From positions 13,584,649 through 13,648,648 of the forward strand of contig OY747721.1 in assembly GCA_963556495.2 (NCBI GenBank): a DNA stretch of 64,000 nt, written 5' to 3'. How positions within the stretch are numbered: position 1 is the first letter of the stretch; each line of letters begins with the position of its first letter. Source of the stretch: Valencia hispanica (lineage: Eukaryota; Chordata; Actinopteri; Cyprinodontiformes; Valenciidae). Made by a program: the position numbers and the translations under genes. This document shows positions 1 through 11,600 of the stretch, in pieces. The notes under the pieces were generated by a model. It did not search any database. It was not told where the DNA came from and saw nothing but the letters and a program-made list of their open reading frames with translations.

Positions 1-240
1 TTGTATCTTTATTCCATCAATAAAAGTTGAAAACCATAAGCTTATGTGTTTTGTTTTACCAACGGCACTGAAAACCATCATTAGGCTGTTTGCTTGCATA
101 GCTTCATTAAGATCCACATTATAGCAGAAAGAACAATGTTGGTATATACTCGCCCCAGAAGAATATGTGCAACAATAAAACGCATTCCCTTTGCAACCCT
201 TGCAGTTCTGTGTGGAGAAACTTCAACACTAACTTACAGT
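1..240. other. Unassigned sequence at left edge
   Basis: Mixed-composition sequence with no repeat, domain or RNA signature that I recognise. The short open frames have no protein-like features. Confidence 0.5.
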
Positions 241-893
241 TCAGAGTCCTGCAACAGGGCGGGTACCCGCGGGTGACTCGCATAAGGTTTTTACATCATA
301 AAGTTGTGAAATTAAATTTCAGGGGCCCGGGAGGAAGTTTCTTTAATGCTGGTGGGTTGCGAGTGAGAAAATCAAATTGTTTATAATGTTTTGTTTAAGA
401 CTCCCAAAGAGAATTGTGTTGATATATAGTGATATGTGGAAAGAGCATGCCAAAATATTCCTCCAATTTGCGCTGACAGCGGAATATTCTCGCTATCTAG
501 ACTTCCAGCACTGCTAGAGAGACTTTACTGCAGCGGGATTTGCGATTCATGAACAAATGAAACCAGGGACTGTGGACAATTTTTCGTTTCTGCATATTGA
601 TCTCTGCATCAAATAAATTTTAGTTTTCATAGATTTCAGAAAAATCTCTCTCTGGCAGCGCAAGATGCCTAGATAACGGGAATATTCCACTGTCAGCGCA
701 AAGTTGGGGGAATATTCTGGCATGCTCTCTCCACAAACACATTATATCAACACGATTCTCTTTGGGAGTCTTTAACAAAAATATCCCATAAATATTTTTC
801 ACCCGTAGTGAAGAACCTCCTGCCAGACCCTTGAAATTTTATTTATGTATTTTTCCATCTTTAAACGAGTACTCGCCACATGCAGGACTCTGA
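241..893. repeat. Large imperfect palindrome (foldback or MITE-like element)
   Basis: The two halves are diverged reverse complements of each other. TCAGAGTCCTGC at 241 is answered by GCAGGACTCTGA ending at 893. Moving inward, GACTCCCAAAGAGAAT near 401 pairs with its reverse complement near 757-772, and GCGCTGACAG near 471 pairs with its complement near 690-700. The arms are about 290 bp each around a loop near 530-605. A structure like this is typical of non-autonomous DNA transposons that consist almost wholly of terminal inverted repeats. No flanking target-site duplication is evident, so superfamily and exact ends are unknown. There is no coding potential. Confidence 0.75.
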
Positions 894-1499
894 GCCCTGA
901 ACATGTTTGCAGCGGACCACGAGTCTTTTAAAACCTCGACTTATCCACTGCTATATAATACGAATGTATAAGAAAGTGGAATTAAGTGATAATAAATAAT
1001 AGTCCGTTCAGACACTGATTATGTGGAAATGTGAATGTTAGAGCTGGTAAGAAATTACGCATCAAGTTTTTAAAAGTGGTGGGGGAAAATAATCATAAAT
1101 ATCCCCGCCGTCACCGGCTAAAATGACTCCCATCCCCTGACATATACAATTTCTTGATCCATTTTCCCTCGTCCTACTCCGGAGCATCGCTTAAAGCATG
1201 TAAAGGCCTGGAGGGATATAAATGGACACAATTGGGGTTTGTTATCGGGATCCAGATCTGGAATATTCCTGCAAATTATTGTGTTGTTGTCACCGGGAGG
1301 GAGACATGTACTGATTTTGGTTACCATGAGCAAGGTTAGCTAGGTTATGTCTGTGTGCAACATTTTGTATGTTCATCTCAGGAAATAAAGTATTTTAATT
1401 TCTAAATAATTTGCATCACTTAATGATACAAGAGCAGTTATCAAACAAATGTTATTAAATCTGAATTACAGATGAATCACTCAAAAAACCTATATGAAA
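894..1499. other. Unassigned sequence
   Basis: AT-leaning sequence between the palindrome and the THAP relic. I see no repeat, promoter or coding signature. Antisense short frames at 1118-1339 look incidental. Confidence 0.5.
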
Positions 1500-1646
1500 C
1501 GGCTTCATTTCTGCCTGATCGCTAGAGCTTTTCATGGCAATGATCCATCGTTTTCTGCGTTCTGGATCTTTGGTAATCCTATAGAACACTCTTCCCTTAT
1601 CTCATCCGCGTCTGTAATGGCATCCTGGGGCGCAACAGGTATCCAC
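1500..1646 (-). pseudogene. THAP zinc-finger domain relic (first ~45 residues)
   Basis: Read on the minus strand from 1646, the codons give a cysteine pair TCCAPGC (residues 3-9), then an in-frame TGA at codon 15 (1604-1602), then the block RVFYRITKDPERRKRW, which is the hallmark middle of the THAP fold. THAP domains are C2CH zinc-coordinating DNA-binding modules found in P-element-like and Kolobok transposases and in host proteins derived from them. Similarity stops after the tryptophan, so the distal C-x2-H pair is missing: the piece is truncated, or the exon ends here. One nonsense codon and no ATG in the expected place mark it as dead. The block at 1647-1900 would be its upstream region. 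It could also be a decayed host THAP paralogue, but an isolated position among repeats favours a transposon relic. Confidence 0.72.
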
Positions 1647-1754
1647 CAAATTTACCGTTTATAACTTTGGGTTAGCAGCAAATAAAAACAACTGTGGGAG
1701 ACTGCCTGCCACAATGGCGCCCATTCGATTTTAACTGTTGCATGCTGGGAGAAG

Positions 1755-1762
1755 TGACGTCA
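1755..1762. promoter_or_regulatory. Perfect CRE-type palindrome TGACGTCA
   Basis: TGACGTCA is the full ATF/CREB consensus. It sits about 110 bp upstream (minus-strand sense) of the THAP relic, next to CATGCTGGGAG at 1741. It may be the old promoter of that element. Activity is not shown by sequence. Confidence 0.35.
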
Positions 1763-1834
1763 ACTCCCGGAGCTCTATGGATATAGATAACCTGTAAAAA
1801 GCACACAATATTTTCATATTTTCAAATATATTGA

Positions 1835-1870
1835 TATTTATTGACGCTTTTATGGAACCAACTGTGGAAA
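1835..1870 (+). repeat. 36-bp dispersed repeat piece (copy 1)
   Basis: The 36 bases match 11646-11681 with four differences; the shared core is ATGGAACCAACTGTGG. The family is not recognised. Confidence 0.5.
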
Positions 1871-1946
1871 GAAATCGGTCCCAGCCATTTGGGGGGTTTA
1901 TATAGATAAATAAGATAGATTATCAAGATAGATCCTAATTCATATC

Positions 1947-2097
<151 letters not shown>

Positions 2098-2481
2098 TTT
2101 TTTACAATATATTTTATTATTTTATTATTATATTTTATTATTTCATCATTTATTTCATTAAACGATACAATATTTGCCCATGCTTGACTTAAGAATCAAA
2201 AATATTTGTGTATTTTCTTGATTATGTGGATTTTTGTTTTTGTCCGGTGAAAACCAATTTCATATCAACGCATTTAAGCTATTGTATATCAGCATGTTTT
2301 GCTTGTAATTTGGTATTGTCATGGCATATGAAGTTATTATTCTTAAAATTGTTCAAATGTCATCTAAAGTTATCTTTTACTACTTTTCAAAAAATTAATT
2401 TTACTTCCTATTTCCATTGATAGGGCAATTTAAGTTTTTTAATCATGACAAATGATTAGGCCTGATTAAATCAAATTCACT
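2098..2481. other. AT-rich unassigned sequence
   Basis: T- and A-rich sequence following the TA repeat; nothing else recognised. Confidence 0.5.
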
Positions 2482-3025
2482 CTAAACAACCTCTGCAAGT
2501 AGATCATATTCTTTTGGAGTCATTGATCCACATTTCCAAAATGGAAAGACGCGCTGAGTTGTGTCAAAGGGTAAAGAAAACGTATTCCTGACAGGTAGTA
2601 TAAATTGCCCCATAGTTGGTATAAAACATCCTGTGGCAGATGGATCCTTTTGGTATCCAAGTGTAACATCAGTGTATTGTACAACCACTTCAGTAAAGTG
2701 TCAGAATATCGCCGAAGTATAAGAACTTGAGTGAGTGTACTTTGATTAGACCGAGGAAACAGCCTGGAGGCTCTAAATCTTGATACATAAGTATTTAGCT
2801 TCAGCACAGCGGATTTCATCTCTTGTCATCTACCCGTTGATTAGTATTGATTTGACAGTCTGAATTGGTCTCTTGAGTGGAAGTTGCATCAAATAATCCT
2901 TCTTTCTTCTGCCCAAATCCATTACGAGAGCTGGAGAAGGATTGCATCAGTGGCTTTCTGGCCACACAACAGCGAGCTGAATGTTTCCTGCAGGCATGAG
3001 AATAATAATGTTTTTCTTGCCTCAT
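2482..3025 (-). other. Block with overlapping minus-strand open frames, function unknown
   Basis: Two overlapping minus-strand frames (2482-2688 and 2520-2819, 68 and 99 residues) and a third at 2816-3025 have fairly balanced, protein-like composition without simple repeats. No domain is recognised, and no splice pattern can be fixed. It may be a decayed transposon coding segment or chance. I would not call a gene. Confidence 0.2.
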
Positions 3026-4035
3026 CGTTTTACCTCTTAATGAGAGAGGGGTAAGTTGACCTGAAGAATTTTATTTGAGAAACATAGCCAAGGGGGGTCT
3101 TGATTGTCTCCGTCTCCTGTCTTCTATTCACCGTGTCAGCTCATATAAAAAGAGCCGCACCTGTGACATGACGCTGTTCACAGGAAAGAAAAAAAAAACA
3201 CGGACAAATCCCCCCACTGTCCACGGATAACATGGTCTGCTGTGCTTCTGCTGCCACCGTCACCGCCAAGCCGCTGCTTGGCTTGAGTGCAAATGATGAA
3301 ATGGAAAAGTTCCGGTGCAGTGAAGACCGTAATTGGAGACTGCTACTGAAGAACTCCAAACAGTTTTCTTTCATTAGGACTCCACACAGAGACAAAGCCA
3401 CCAAGTTTGATTATTAGCTGCAATTTCCCAAATGTCTGCTGCTAGACAGGGAAGTGGGATCTTATTCAGACACAAGCCGGTGTAAGAAGACGGTAGGCAA
3501 TGATCTGAACAAGCATATCTGTTTTTAATATATCAGAAAATACAATATATATTGTTCTTCCTAAATCACCTTTTTTTCCTGCCAGGTCGCATTAAAAACA
3601 AAAGCACACATAGACATGTGAGTAAAAATACACCCTGACAGGTTTTTGATTTATTTATAAGACCTGGTCTTCTTGTATTGGATGATTGAGAGATTACAGA
3701 GTACCTGGGATCACAACCTGTGTGTTGCACTGTTGTCCAATTTGCAAGCAGGCATTTGAGGCTCATGGCAGCCTCATTTAATTAAAGTACGACCTCAGCT
3801 TGGTGGGTTTTTAAGCAATTTCAAGTCTGAGTTGACACCAGAGAGCCAGAGTGTCTTTGGAAAGCTGATAAATGATTGATAAGAGAAGCGAAGCTGCTTC
3901 AAATCCTGCTCTGAGGACATTAATAATGAAGGGCACTTTGAGCGCCTTCACTGGCATATGGAGGCAAGATATTTCATTTAGCCTTACAGTTTTTTTCCCC
4001 TTTGTTATTATTTTCTGTCTGAATGTTGCTTGTTT
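3026..4035. other. Unassigned mostly single-copy sequence
   Basis: Moderate complexity, no recognised repeat. The block near 3870-3990 has balanced composition and could be a conserved noncoding segment, but that is a guess. Confidence 0.45.
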
Positions 4036-4334
4036 GGCTGCACGGTGGTGCAGTTGGTAGCATTGTTGCCTTGCAGCAAGAAGGTTCTGGATTCAAATCC
4101 TGGCCTGAGTTTGCATGTTTTCACTGTGCATGCGTCGGTTTCCTCCAGGTACTCCAGCTTCCTCCCACTGTCCACATGTTAGGTTAATTGGTGTCTCTAA
4201 ATTGTCCTTAGGTGTGAGTGTGTGCATGCATGGTTGTTTTGTCGTATTTGTCTGTATGTTGCCCTGCGATGGACTGGCGACCTGTCCAGGGTGGTGTACA
4301 CTGCCTTTCGTCTGATCGCTGGAGATAGGCACCA
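4036..4334 (+). repeat. tRNA-headed SINE-like teleost repeat, 3' truncated (copy A)
   Basis: The 5' head GGCTGCACGGTGGTGCAG is followed by a pol III A-box-like TGGTGCAGTTGGTAGC and, 30 bp on, a B-box-like GGATTCAAATCC. The body carries landmarks shared with the other copies in this window: TTAGGTTAATTGGTG, ATTGTCCTTAGGTGTGAG, GATGGACTGGCGACCTGTCC. The copy stops at CTGGAGATAGGCACC and lacks the 3' GGATGGATGG tail. Related copies lie at 17597-19919, 33734-33864 and 34525-34901. Confidence 0.85.
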
Positions 4335-4600
4335 TTACACTACTTCCACCATGTTTGACCGTGCATGGTGATCTTTTTCTGAAATGTTATTAGTTTTGCA
4401 CCAGATGTAAGGTGACACACATCTTCTAAAATGTTCCACTTTTGTCCTGTCATTCCACAGAAAATCTTCCTTCAAGTCTTAGGCATCATCAGCCACAAGC
4501 CTTTGTTTTCTTTTACGTTTTGGCCTTGGAGCTCTAACGTGGATGCCATTTTTGCTTGGTTGCTTATTGTTTTTTCAGCAATGCTAATACTAACTCCGGT
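4335..4600 (-). mobile_element. Old Tc1-like transposase fragment
   Basis: On the minus strand this holds diverged words of the teleost Tc1-like coding region: CCACCATGTTTGAC (reverse of the GGG-S transposase block), TCCACTTTTGTCCTGTCA (the region of the first catalytic aspartate) and TGGATGCCATTTTTGC. Frames are broken and no terminal repeat is seen. It abuts the truncated SINE-like copy, so the junction marks an insertion or deletion. Confidence 0.65.
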
Positions 4601-5787
4601 ACATGAGCCCTGCTGGGCTTCAGATGTAATTTAGCTCTTGATAATAAATTTGTTTGATTATCTGAAACATGTAAGTGTGACACAAAAGCAAAATCAACTG
4701 TTTAAAGTGGACTTTTTTTACAACACAGTAGTGTCAAGACATTTCACCAGTAGAGCCTTTAAACTAGCTTAAATAATATGCTGCCATTTATAGCGAGGGG
4801 CCTTGGAGGTTCTATGTTGCAAAGAATTAGCTGGAGCTTTGCTACACAACCGTCTCCCCTCCCACTACAAACCTAAACCAGCATTCAACAGTCAAAGAAG
4901 ACATGCCTCAAAGTGGATCAAAGTAATTCCTTCCTACTTTTTTAAACAAAGCAGCATGTTGACATGGTCCCAGTCACAAGCTCTCTTGCTTTTGAAGGAG
5001 TAAAGTGGTGGAGGATGGTTCTGGCTCGTGAGAAAGCAATGTACCTGAAAAGATGGTCTGACATTTGTTTTCTAAACACCGATTGTCTGGCTTCGTGTTA
5101 AAGGGCGGCGAGGATCCATTTAGTGGTATTTGTGTTATGCACAGGTTTCGGCACGTGCTGACTTCCAATATACTTTTTACATCTGCTTCTTTCACATCAT
5201 TTTTACTTTGTAAGCTGCCCTTTCTACCTTGAGACTTTTGCCTTGCTCCTCAGTTTAGGTATCCAATTCAATGGCAGTTCAGCAAGGCTCCCCGGCTTGA
5301 TGCAGAAAGTAACCTTTAGCTCAGAAAGAACAGCAATAATTTTTTCTCAACAAGACATAACACCGCAGACACATTTCTCGGCCCCAGAAATATTTTGTCT
5401 TACATTGACTGAAATAGATGTCTTAATGCTTAAACTCTACCGAGCTGAGGTTGATTCTCTTTTGAAGACAAAGTGGAGAGGACAGTGTTTTTGTACAGCA
5501 GGAAAGATGGAAGATTTATTTAACATACGCAGAGATTAAGAAGTGAAAATAAAGGTTTTTTGAGTATATATGAAAAGACTAACCATGTGGGCAATAAGAA
5601 GGCTCCCAAACCATAATTGATTATTGCAGACATTTCTTTAAGAATGCTGTGCATTCCCTGTAATAATGTGATTGTTTTGACCCTATACAAATCCTGAACC
5701 ACCAATAGAAGGACTGGATGATCCCTTGACTGAATTCCTAATTTGTTCTAGAATGATGCTGGGTGTAAAAGCATATGCCCCTGGTAT
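4601..5787. other. Unassigned single-copy sequence
   Basis: No recognised repeat or coding exon. The 98-residue frame at 5243-5539 shows no domain. Confidence 0.5.
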
Positions 5788-6200
5788 GTGAAATGGCCCA
5801 CATTCCAACAACCTGGGAGCCATTTTTTAGGCAGCGTTGGCTTTGCTATGACACGTGAAGAGATCGCAGATGAGAATCACCTGTCCATGTTGGGTCCCCG
5901 AGAAAGGGAGCCCCATCTCCTCTCGAGGGCGAGTTGTCTGCCGGGGCTATTAAGACTAATAGCTGCGGCGGGCGATAAGCACAGTTAGCTGAATTCATGA
6001 CCCGAGCGGTCGGAGCAGGCCGATCATTTCCACTTGTGTGTTTTTCTGCTGAGACGTTTCATTTTCATCTTGTCCAGCGCTGTGACAGGAGAGAAACCAG
6101 AGAGTGTCAGAGGGAGACAGGAAAATAGAAATGGAGTGATGGAGCCTTGGGTGAAGTATTGATCGGAGCAGCCCGGGGGGAAAAGTATTGCAACTGCTGG
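5788..6200. other. Candidate conserved noncoding block 1
   Basis: Repeat-free and CpG-bearing compared with its AT-rich surroundings, with balanced composition and no coding frame. Such blocks in gene deserts are often enhancers; here it is inference from composition only. Confidence 0.25.
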
Positions 6201-6559
6201 GTATAATTTGAGGCATGAGACTTTTTATTGTACTGATTTCTCAGATTCAGATCCCCTATTTGAAGGGAATAAAATCAAAGTTACGTTCACAGTATGTGAT
6301 GGAACCAAACTAACGTTTAACTGTATTAAAAGTTCAAATTTAGAGATGCAGCAATTAGGATGCTTCTGGCTGTTATCATCTGGGTTCTTTAAGGTCACTA
6401 AAGAGCTATTAGTTTTTTAAGGTATCTGGACTGCATTTAATCATTGGTAAGAACTAGGTATGATGAGCAACAATACTAAGGTACTGTGGCACTCAACTGG
6501 TACTATTGGACCCAGCATGTGTAAATCATCTCAAATTGATATGACAACAACAGGGCATT
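6201..6559. other. Unassigned sequence
   Basis: Nothing recognised. Confidence 0.5.
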
Positions 6560-7110
6560 ATTGTCTGCTACTCTCAGGATATTGTATCTTTTTGGGACCA
6601 TTGAGTTGCTGCTTTGGGATTGGCTGAGCCACTATCTGCATTAATTGAATAGATGTACTGAATAAAGCGGCCGATGAGTGTATGTTTCAGATCTGTCAGG
6701 CATCTACTGCTCGGCCACCACACCACATGGTTCATGTTAGCCAATTTCCTGGAGATCACTGAAGGCTGCCTTCCAAAACACTTGCGCTCCTCCTTCTCTT
6801 TCTCATTCTCTACTTTTAGAGTGGCCCATTTAATGCATGTTAATGGTTGAGCATTATTTACGCGGGGGGGATAAACAAAGAGAAGCGAGGAGTTGATGGT
6901 GTAATCCACTCTTGCAGTCATTACACACTGAGATGGAGGAGCCAGTGGATGCAGCCTCCTCCTCGTTGTTTCTCGAGCCGAGCGCCTAATGGAAATGGGA
7001 CTCATTAAGACACCTTCTACTCCGACGCACCCAAGATCATGAGGAATTGCTAATTGATTGTCGTTAGCATTCTCGCAATAAGACGCTCCGCCTGTTTTCC
7101 CATTTGTTAT
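6560..7110. other. Candidate conserved noncoding block 2
   Basis: Repeat-free block with homeodomain-type TAATTGATT cores (GCTAATTGATTGTCGTTAG near 7049) and several CpGs. The 143-residue minus frame at 6574-7005 has no recognisable domain and looks incidental. It could be an enhancer. Confidence 0.25.
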
Positions 7111-8523
7111 GAGCAGCTTTTTTTTCTTCCTCTCTGTCTCCTTCTCCTCATTATTGATGTTTTGCTGGGGTTTTTTTCCCTTTCTTTCTTTTTGCTCGTT
7201 TGCACCTCAAGAGTCTCCACCAAATGAGTCAACTGAACACTGATTAGCTGCAACAATCAGAAACCATGAGAAATCCCACACGCACAAATCTGTTTCTAAT
7301 TCTGTGTTTAGTCTTTCATTTTTATTATTCTCCGAAGGTAGCTTTGCCTTTATTTGAATCAACAATCTGGTCCAGCTAATGATTGTTTGGGCATGATATG
7401 TTCGTGCCAAAAGAATCTACCAATGGGGCAAATGAAAATGGGCTCCAGCCAGCATAGTCATGGTTGAGCTGAATTGCATGGCAGGTCTTGATGTGATGCT
7501 TATATGCTCTGGAAGGTCTTTCCGCTTTCCTCTGGAACCAGCAGATTGTGTTCATCTCAGCCTTTAATCATTTTCCTCTCCCAGTAGTAATGTGCTCTCT
7601 TTTTACTCCCTGGATTCCTCTGTGTATATGTCAGCTTCCCCCCTTTTTTCTCTCACATTGCTTTTTTTTCTCCCTATTATGAGACAGAGGAGGCAATAAT
7701 AGCGGAGAGAGATGAAGAACGGGGTTGAAAATGCAAATGCAGGTTATTTCTTCTGACTTATCAGAGCTCATTACATCCTCCTTTTTTGCAGCTGGCTGAA
7801 GGATCTGCCTTGCTTGTCTCCATTACTTTATGGTAAACTCTCCTGGGCACTCAGGCTGGTGATATTGTAAAGAAAAAAAAGAATCCAGGTGACCAAATAG
7901 GAATGTTTTGCTGCTGGACAAAGAATTTGGTTTGCAGATGAAGAAGGGCCGTGGAAGGGGAGGGACAAGTCGGTTAGGCGGTGAGGTTTTTCTTTGCTTC
8001 AGCGCTCTGCCGGCAGCCTACACCTCCATCTCTATCTCCCCCGTGGGAGATACTACCACCTTCCCGCTCTGATAGGAAAGCACTGGAAACAAAGGAAGAA
8101 AAACACAAGCACCCTCTCGAGCTGCTCTCGCGTTTGAAACAAGATATACTACAGAGGGAAGAGTAGGAGGAGAGACAATATTGAAGCCATCAATTCACGC
8201 AGGACTCATGAGCATTAGCTCACTCTTTGGAAGATAGGAGAACATGGAAATTTAAAGTGAAACTCTGTTTTATGCAACTAACTGTTCATGATGTTGACTG
8301 CTGCTTCTATCAAAGCTGGGTTCCTACACAGTATGAAAAAGTCTGAAATTTGATTTCAGTATTCTCTAGGTCTGGAATTCATACAGGAAAGAAATACAAG
8401 AGTATTATAAAACATTTGCATTCCCATACTTGATTTGCTATTCAAGTGTCCAAACGTTCTGTCCTTCCTTCTGTGCTGTCATTCTTTCTTCCAACAGTCC
8501 TTACTTATGTACTCCCTTATGTA
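7111..8523. other. Unassigned sequence
   Basis: Pyrimidine-rich at 7115-7200 and 7630-7680; otherwise nothing recognised. Confidence 0.5.
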
Positions 8524-8670
8524 TTCCTTCCTTCCTTCCTTCCTTCCTCCCTTCCTTCCTTCCTTCCTTCCTTCCTTCCTTCCTTCCTTCCTTCCTTCCT
8601 TCCTTCCTTCCTTCCTTCCTTCCTTCCTTCCTTCCTTCCTTCCTTCCTTCCTTCCTTCCTTCCCTCCTTC
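8524..8670 (+). repeat. (TTCC)n microsatellite
   Basis: About 35 tetranucleotide units with small interruptions (CCTCCC near 8547 and TCCCTCC at the right end). Open frames across it read as FLPS repeats and are not genes. Confidence 0.97.
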
Positions 8671-11600
8671 AAGTTATTAGACTTCACTGGAAGGTAAACC
8701 TTTATTGGATCCTACTCCCAACAGCTAATGTTGGATCATGGAAAGTCATGCACAGCAGGAAGTAAATTACGGCATTTGCATAAATAAAACGTGTAATTGG
8801 TGGTTGCTGTGATGCTAACCTGGTGGCACACAACATGTATATAAATGCACCTTTTGCACTTGAGTGTATATAGAGCTTTTGTGCGTGCGCTGCACTTCAG
8901 GCAGTAATTACAGCAGCAGTGGTTAACTAGGCACTTGTCTTTGTGTTAATCAGCTGAGAGTGAAGATTGTGGGGGGGACTGAGCCGAATCTCAGGCCATT
9001 TAGACGCCTTGTGGTTGAAACTAATATCTGTAAGCTTGTAATCTTTACTACAATGCTGCAGTGACACACATTATGTGGAAGTAACAGCTAAATTGGATTA
9101 ATATTGGCTCGCAGTGAAGCCAACAGTATACGTGTTGTTAAATCCTGGATATGAAGGTGAGCACTTGAAGTTTCACACCCTGTTGTATTAATGTTTGAGA
9201 CTCCCAAGAGTCTCAAACAATATGCGGTTACAAAAGGACTGACGACACCTCTGTCACTTTCTTGTCTTGTATAAGCATATTGGTTACCAGGATGAAAAAA
9301 GTAAGAATCGGAGGCAAGAGACAAATGAAAAGTGACCACTGTAAAATTACCCCCAACTGGCTGATTGTTAGCCACTAACAACTCTAAAGTTAGCGTCTGC
9401 TTTGGACCTCCCCCTAAGTCTTACATTTAACACTCAATTATAATTTAATGGCTAGCTTTGAGATGTATTTTCCCATGGACAACCTCCATTCCAAAGAGAA
9501 TTGTTGTTAGTCAGTCTGTTTACATGCAGTAAGAGAAAATTGCGTTCCGACTGAATTTGGACTTTTCAAATGCATGTATACACCTCAGTTCTGCTGAAGT
9601 CAAACCAAACTGGTCTTCTCTTAATCAGTACAGCTTGGGGACTCCTCTTTCGGCAAGTGACAAAACTTCAGAAGCGGGAATTACAACACCAGTACGAGCA
9701 GCAACAATGAGTGTTACACAAACAAACGTACAAAATGTACTGTGCTGCAGCGTTGTTGTCGTCCATTTCTTTGCTTATTGTGTATATCCTGCTTTTACTC
9801 AGTCTGCTTTAGTGCTGCCAGCAGTCTCTATGTGTGTTCCCCAGATCATGGACAAAAACATATTTAAAATATGTTTAATGACAGGCAGGGGGAAAAAGCT
9901 CAAACACAAAACAGAACTATTTTGTTTTTATACGTTCAACTGCTGGAAGTCTTGCTTTCTCTCCCTCTCCTTCAGCCTGAATGAACAGCAGGCATGTTTC
10001 CACATGATGTAAACAATACATTATTTTAAATAGCTTTTTACATATCTGTAGATCCTTTGGCTTTATCTGAAACATCTCACACATACTGACAATTTGACAT
10101 GTAACAATATTAGAATTTGGGCCGATATTAATATTCGATATTAATGTACCTGTCATGGCTGATAACTGATATTTACCGATATTATTATATAAATACCACA
10201 TGGCCATCCTCCTGCCTCCTGAAACATGAACACAAACAGCAACAAACAGCAACAAGATAAAAAATTGTTTATTTTATTTAGTTAATTTATTTGTCAGATA
10301 AATGTAGTTTTCTTAATATGTATTTACTTGCTGTGAAGGAAATAAACAACTTGACTATCATGTCTTCATTTGTCATGCCACCCCATCTCTTTAGAAGACA
10401 AGTTCTTTTTCTAATACTTGTGTAAAGCAGGGATGTTTACCCTGTTTGATTTTTGCATGTCCTGAGCAGCTGAACAGGAAACTGTTCAAAAAAGGAACAC
10501 AGCTTATAAAGGTGAAAAGGAGGTCATAAGTTTTAGAACTGGAATTTCACAAAATGATTAATATGTTTTTAATTCAGCTTTTTTATTACTGACTTCTCTG
10601 TCAGAAGCAATGTTCATGTTTTTCTTCACATGTTCTTCTAGTTCTTCTACTTTTTTTTTATTTATACTGTTACCATTGAGTGGACAAAATATGTCTCTCA
10701 TCCTCCTGCTGCACCTTTTGTGGACATGCTACAGGCCCAAAAGCTTCCAAATCCAACGGTATTTGCTTGTTAAAATGTATATGCAGTATAATGGCTCCTG
10801 CGAGCCAGCTGGGTTGACGGACGCCCTGTGGCTCTCAAAAGCGTTCCCCACAGCACCAAGAGGAGAGCCAGGTGAGAGTTTCTCCCCAGGTGTCCCTCTC
10901 ATGCTATTATCCAGGCTTGGCAGGGTGACGTCCATTTCTTACCGCCCCCCTCTGGGCTCAGAGGCTGGATTCGGGGCCACTTTGCACTGAGCGACATGCA
11001 GCCAGTAAAAACTGCTGTTGGCTAAAGAGGTATGAGCTTGTCCAGCTCGGGTGGCTGCTTCAACAGAAGGGATTTTGACTCCATGAGGACCCAATTAAAC
11101 CTGGGAGGGCCTCTCTGAAGGCATAATAACAATGATGAATGCACCTATGTGGCCAGCATAAAAAAGGCAGGGAAGAATGTTTTATTGTGCTGACTGACAC
11201 AATTTACTCCAGGCTTCTAGCTTTTTCTCTTGTGAGAACATTTTGTCTTATAAACACTTAATTCCTACACAGACTTTGAGGTAATGACTCCAATGGTAAA
11301 TGAACAGATAATATTTTTTTGATACATACGTTTAACAAGGAAAATATCATTTAGTTTCCTAAAGCCGTATGGAGCTTAGAATATTAAACCCATTCCTCTC
11401 ACCCACTGTTGCTGCATGCTGCCAGTCAGCTGGCTGAAAGAATCTCCTACATCTCCAACGGTAAAAAAGTATGTATTACAGCGTTTGTTAGGCAACCATA
11501 TGGCTGTGACTGCATGTCACTGTAATGAAAGCCCCACAAACACAAATACTGCACCTACAAAAATATTTTAATCAGCTTCTTCAAGATACCATTTACATAA

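Noticed and set aside
6574..7005. 143-residue minus-strand frame
   Set aside because: No domain and no exon signals; more likely noncoding block sequence.
8430..8765. Three frames with FLPS repeats
   Set aside because: Translation of the (TTCC)n microsatellite.
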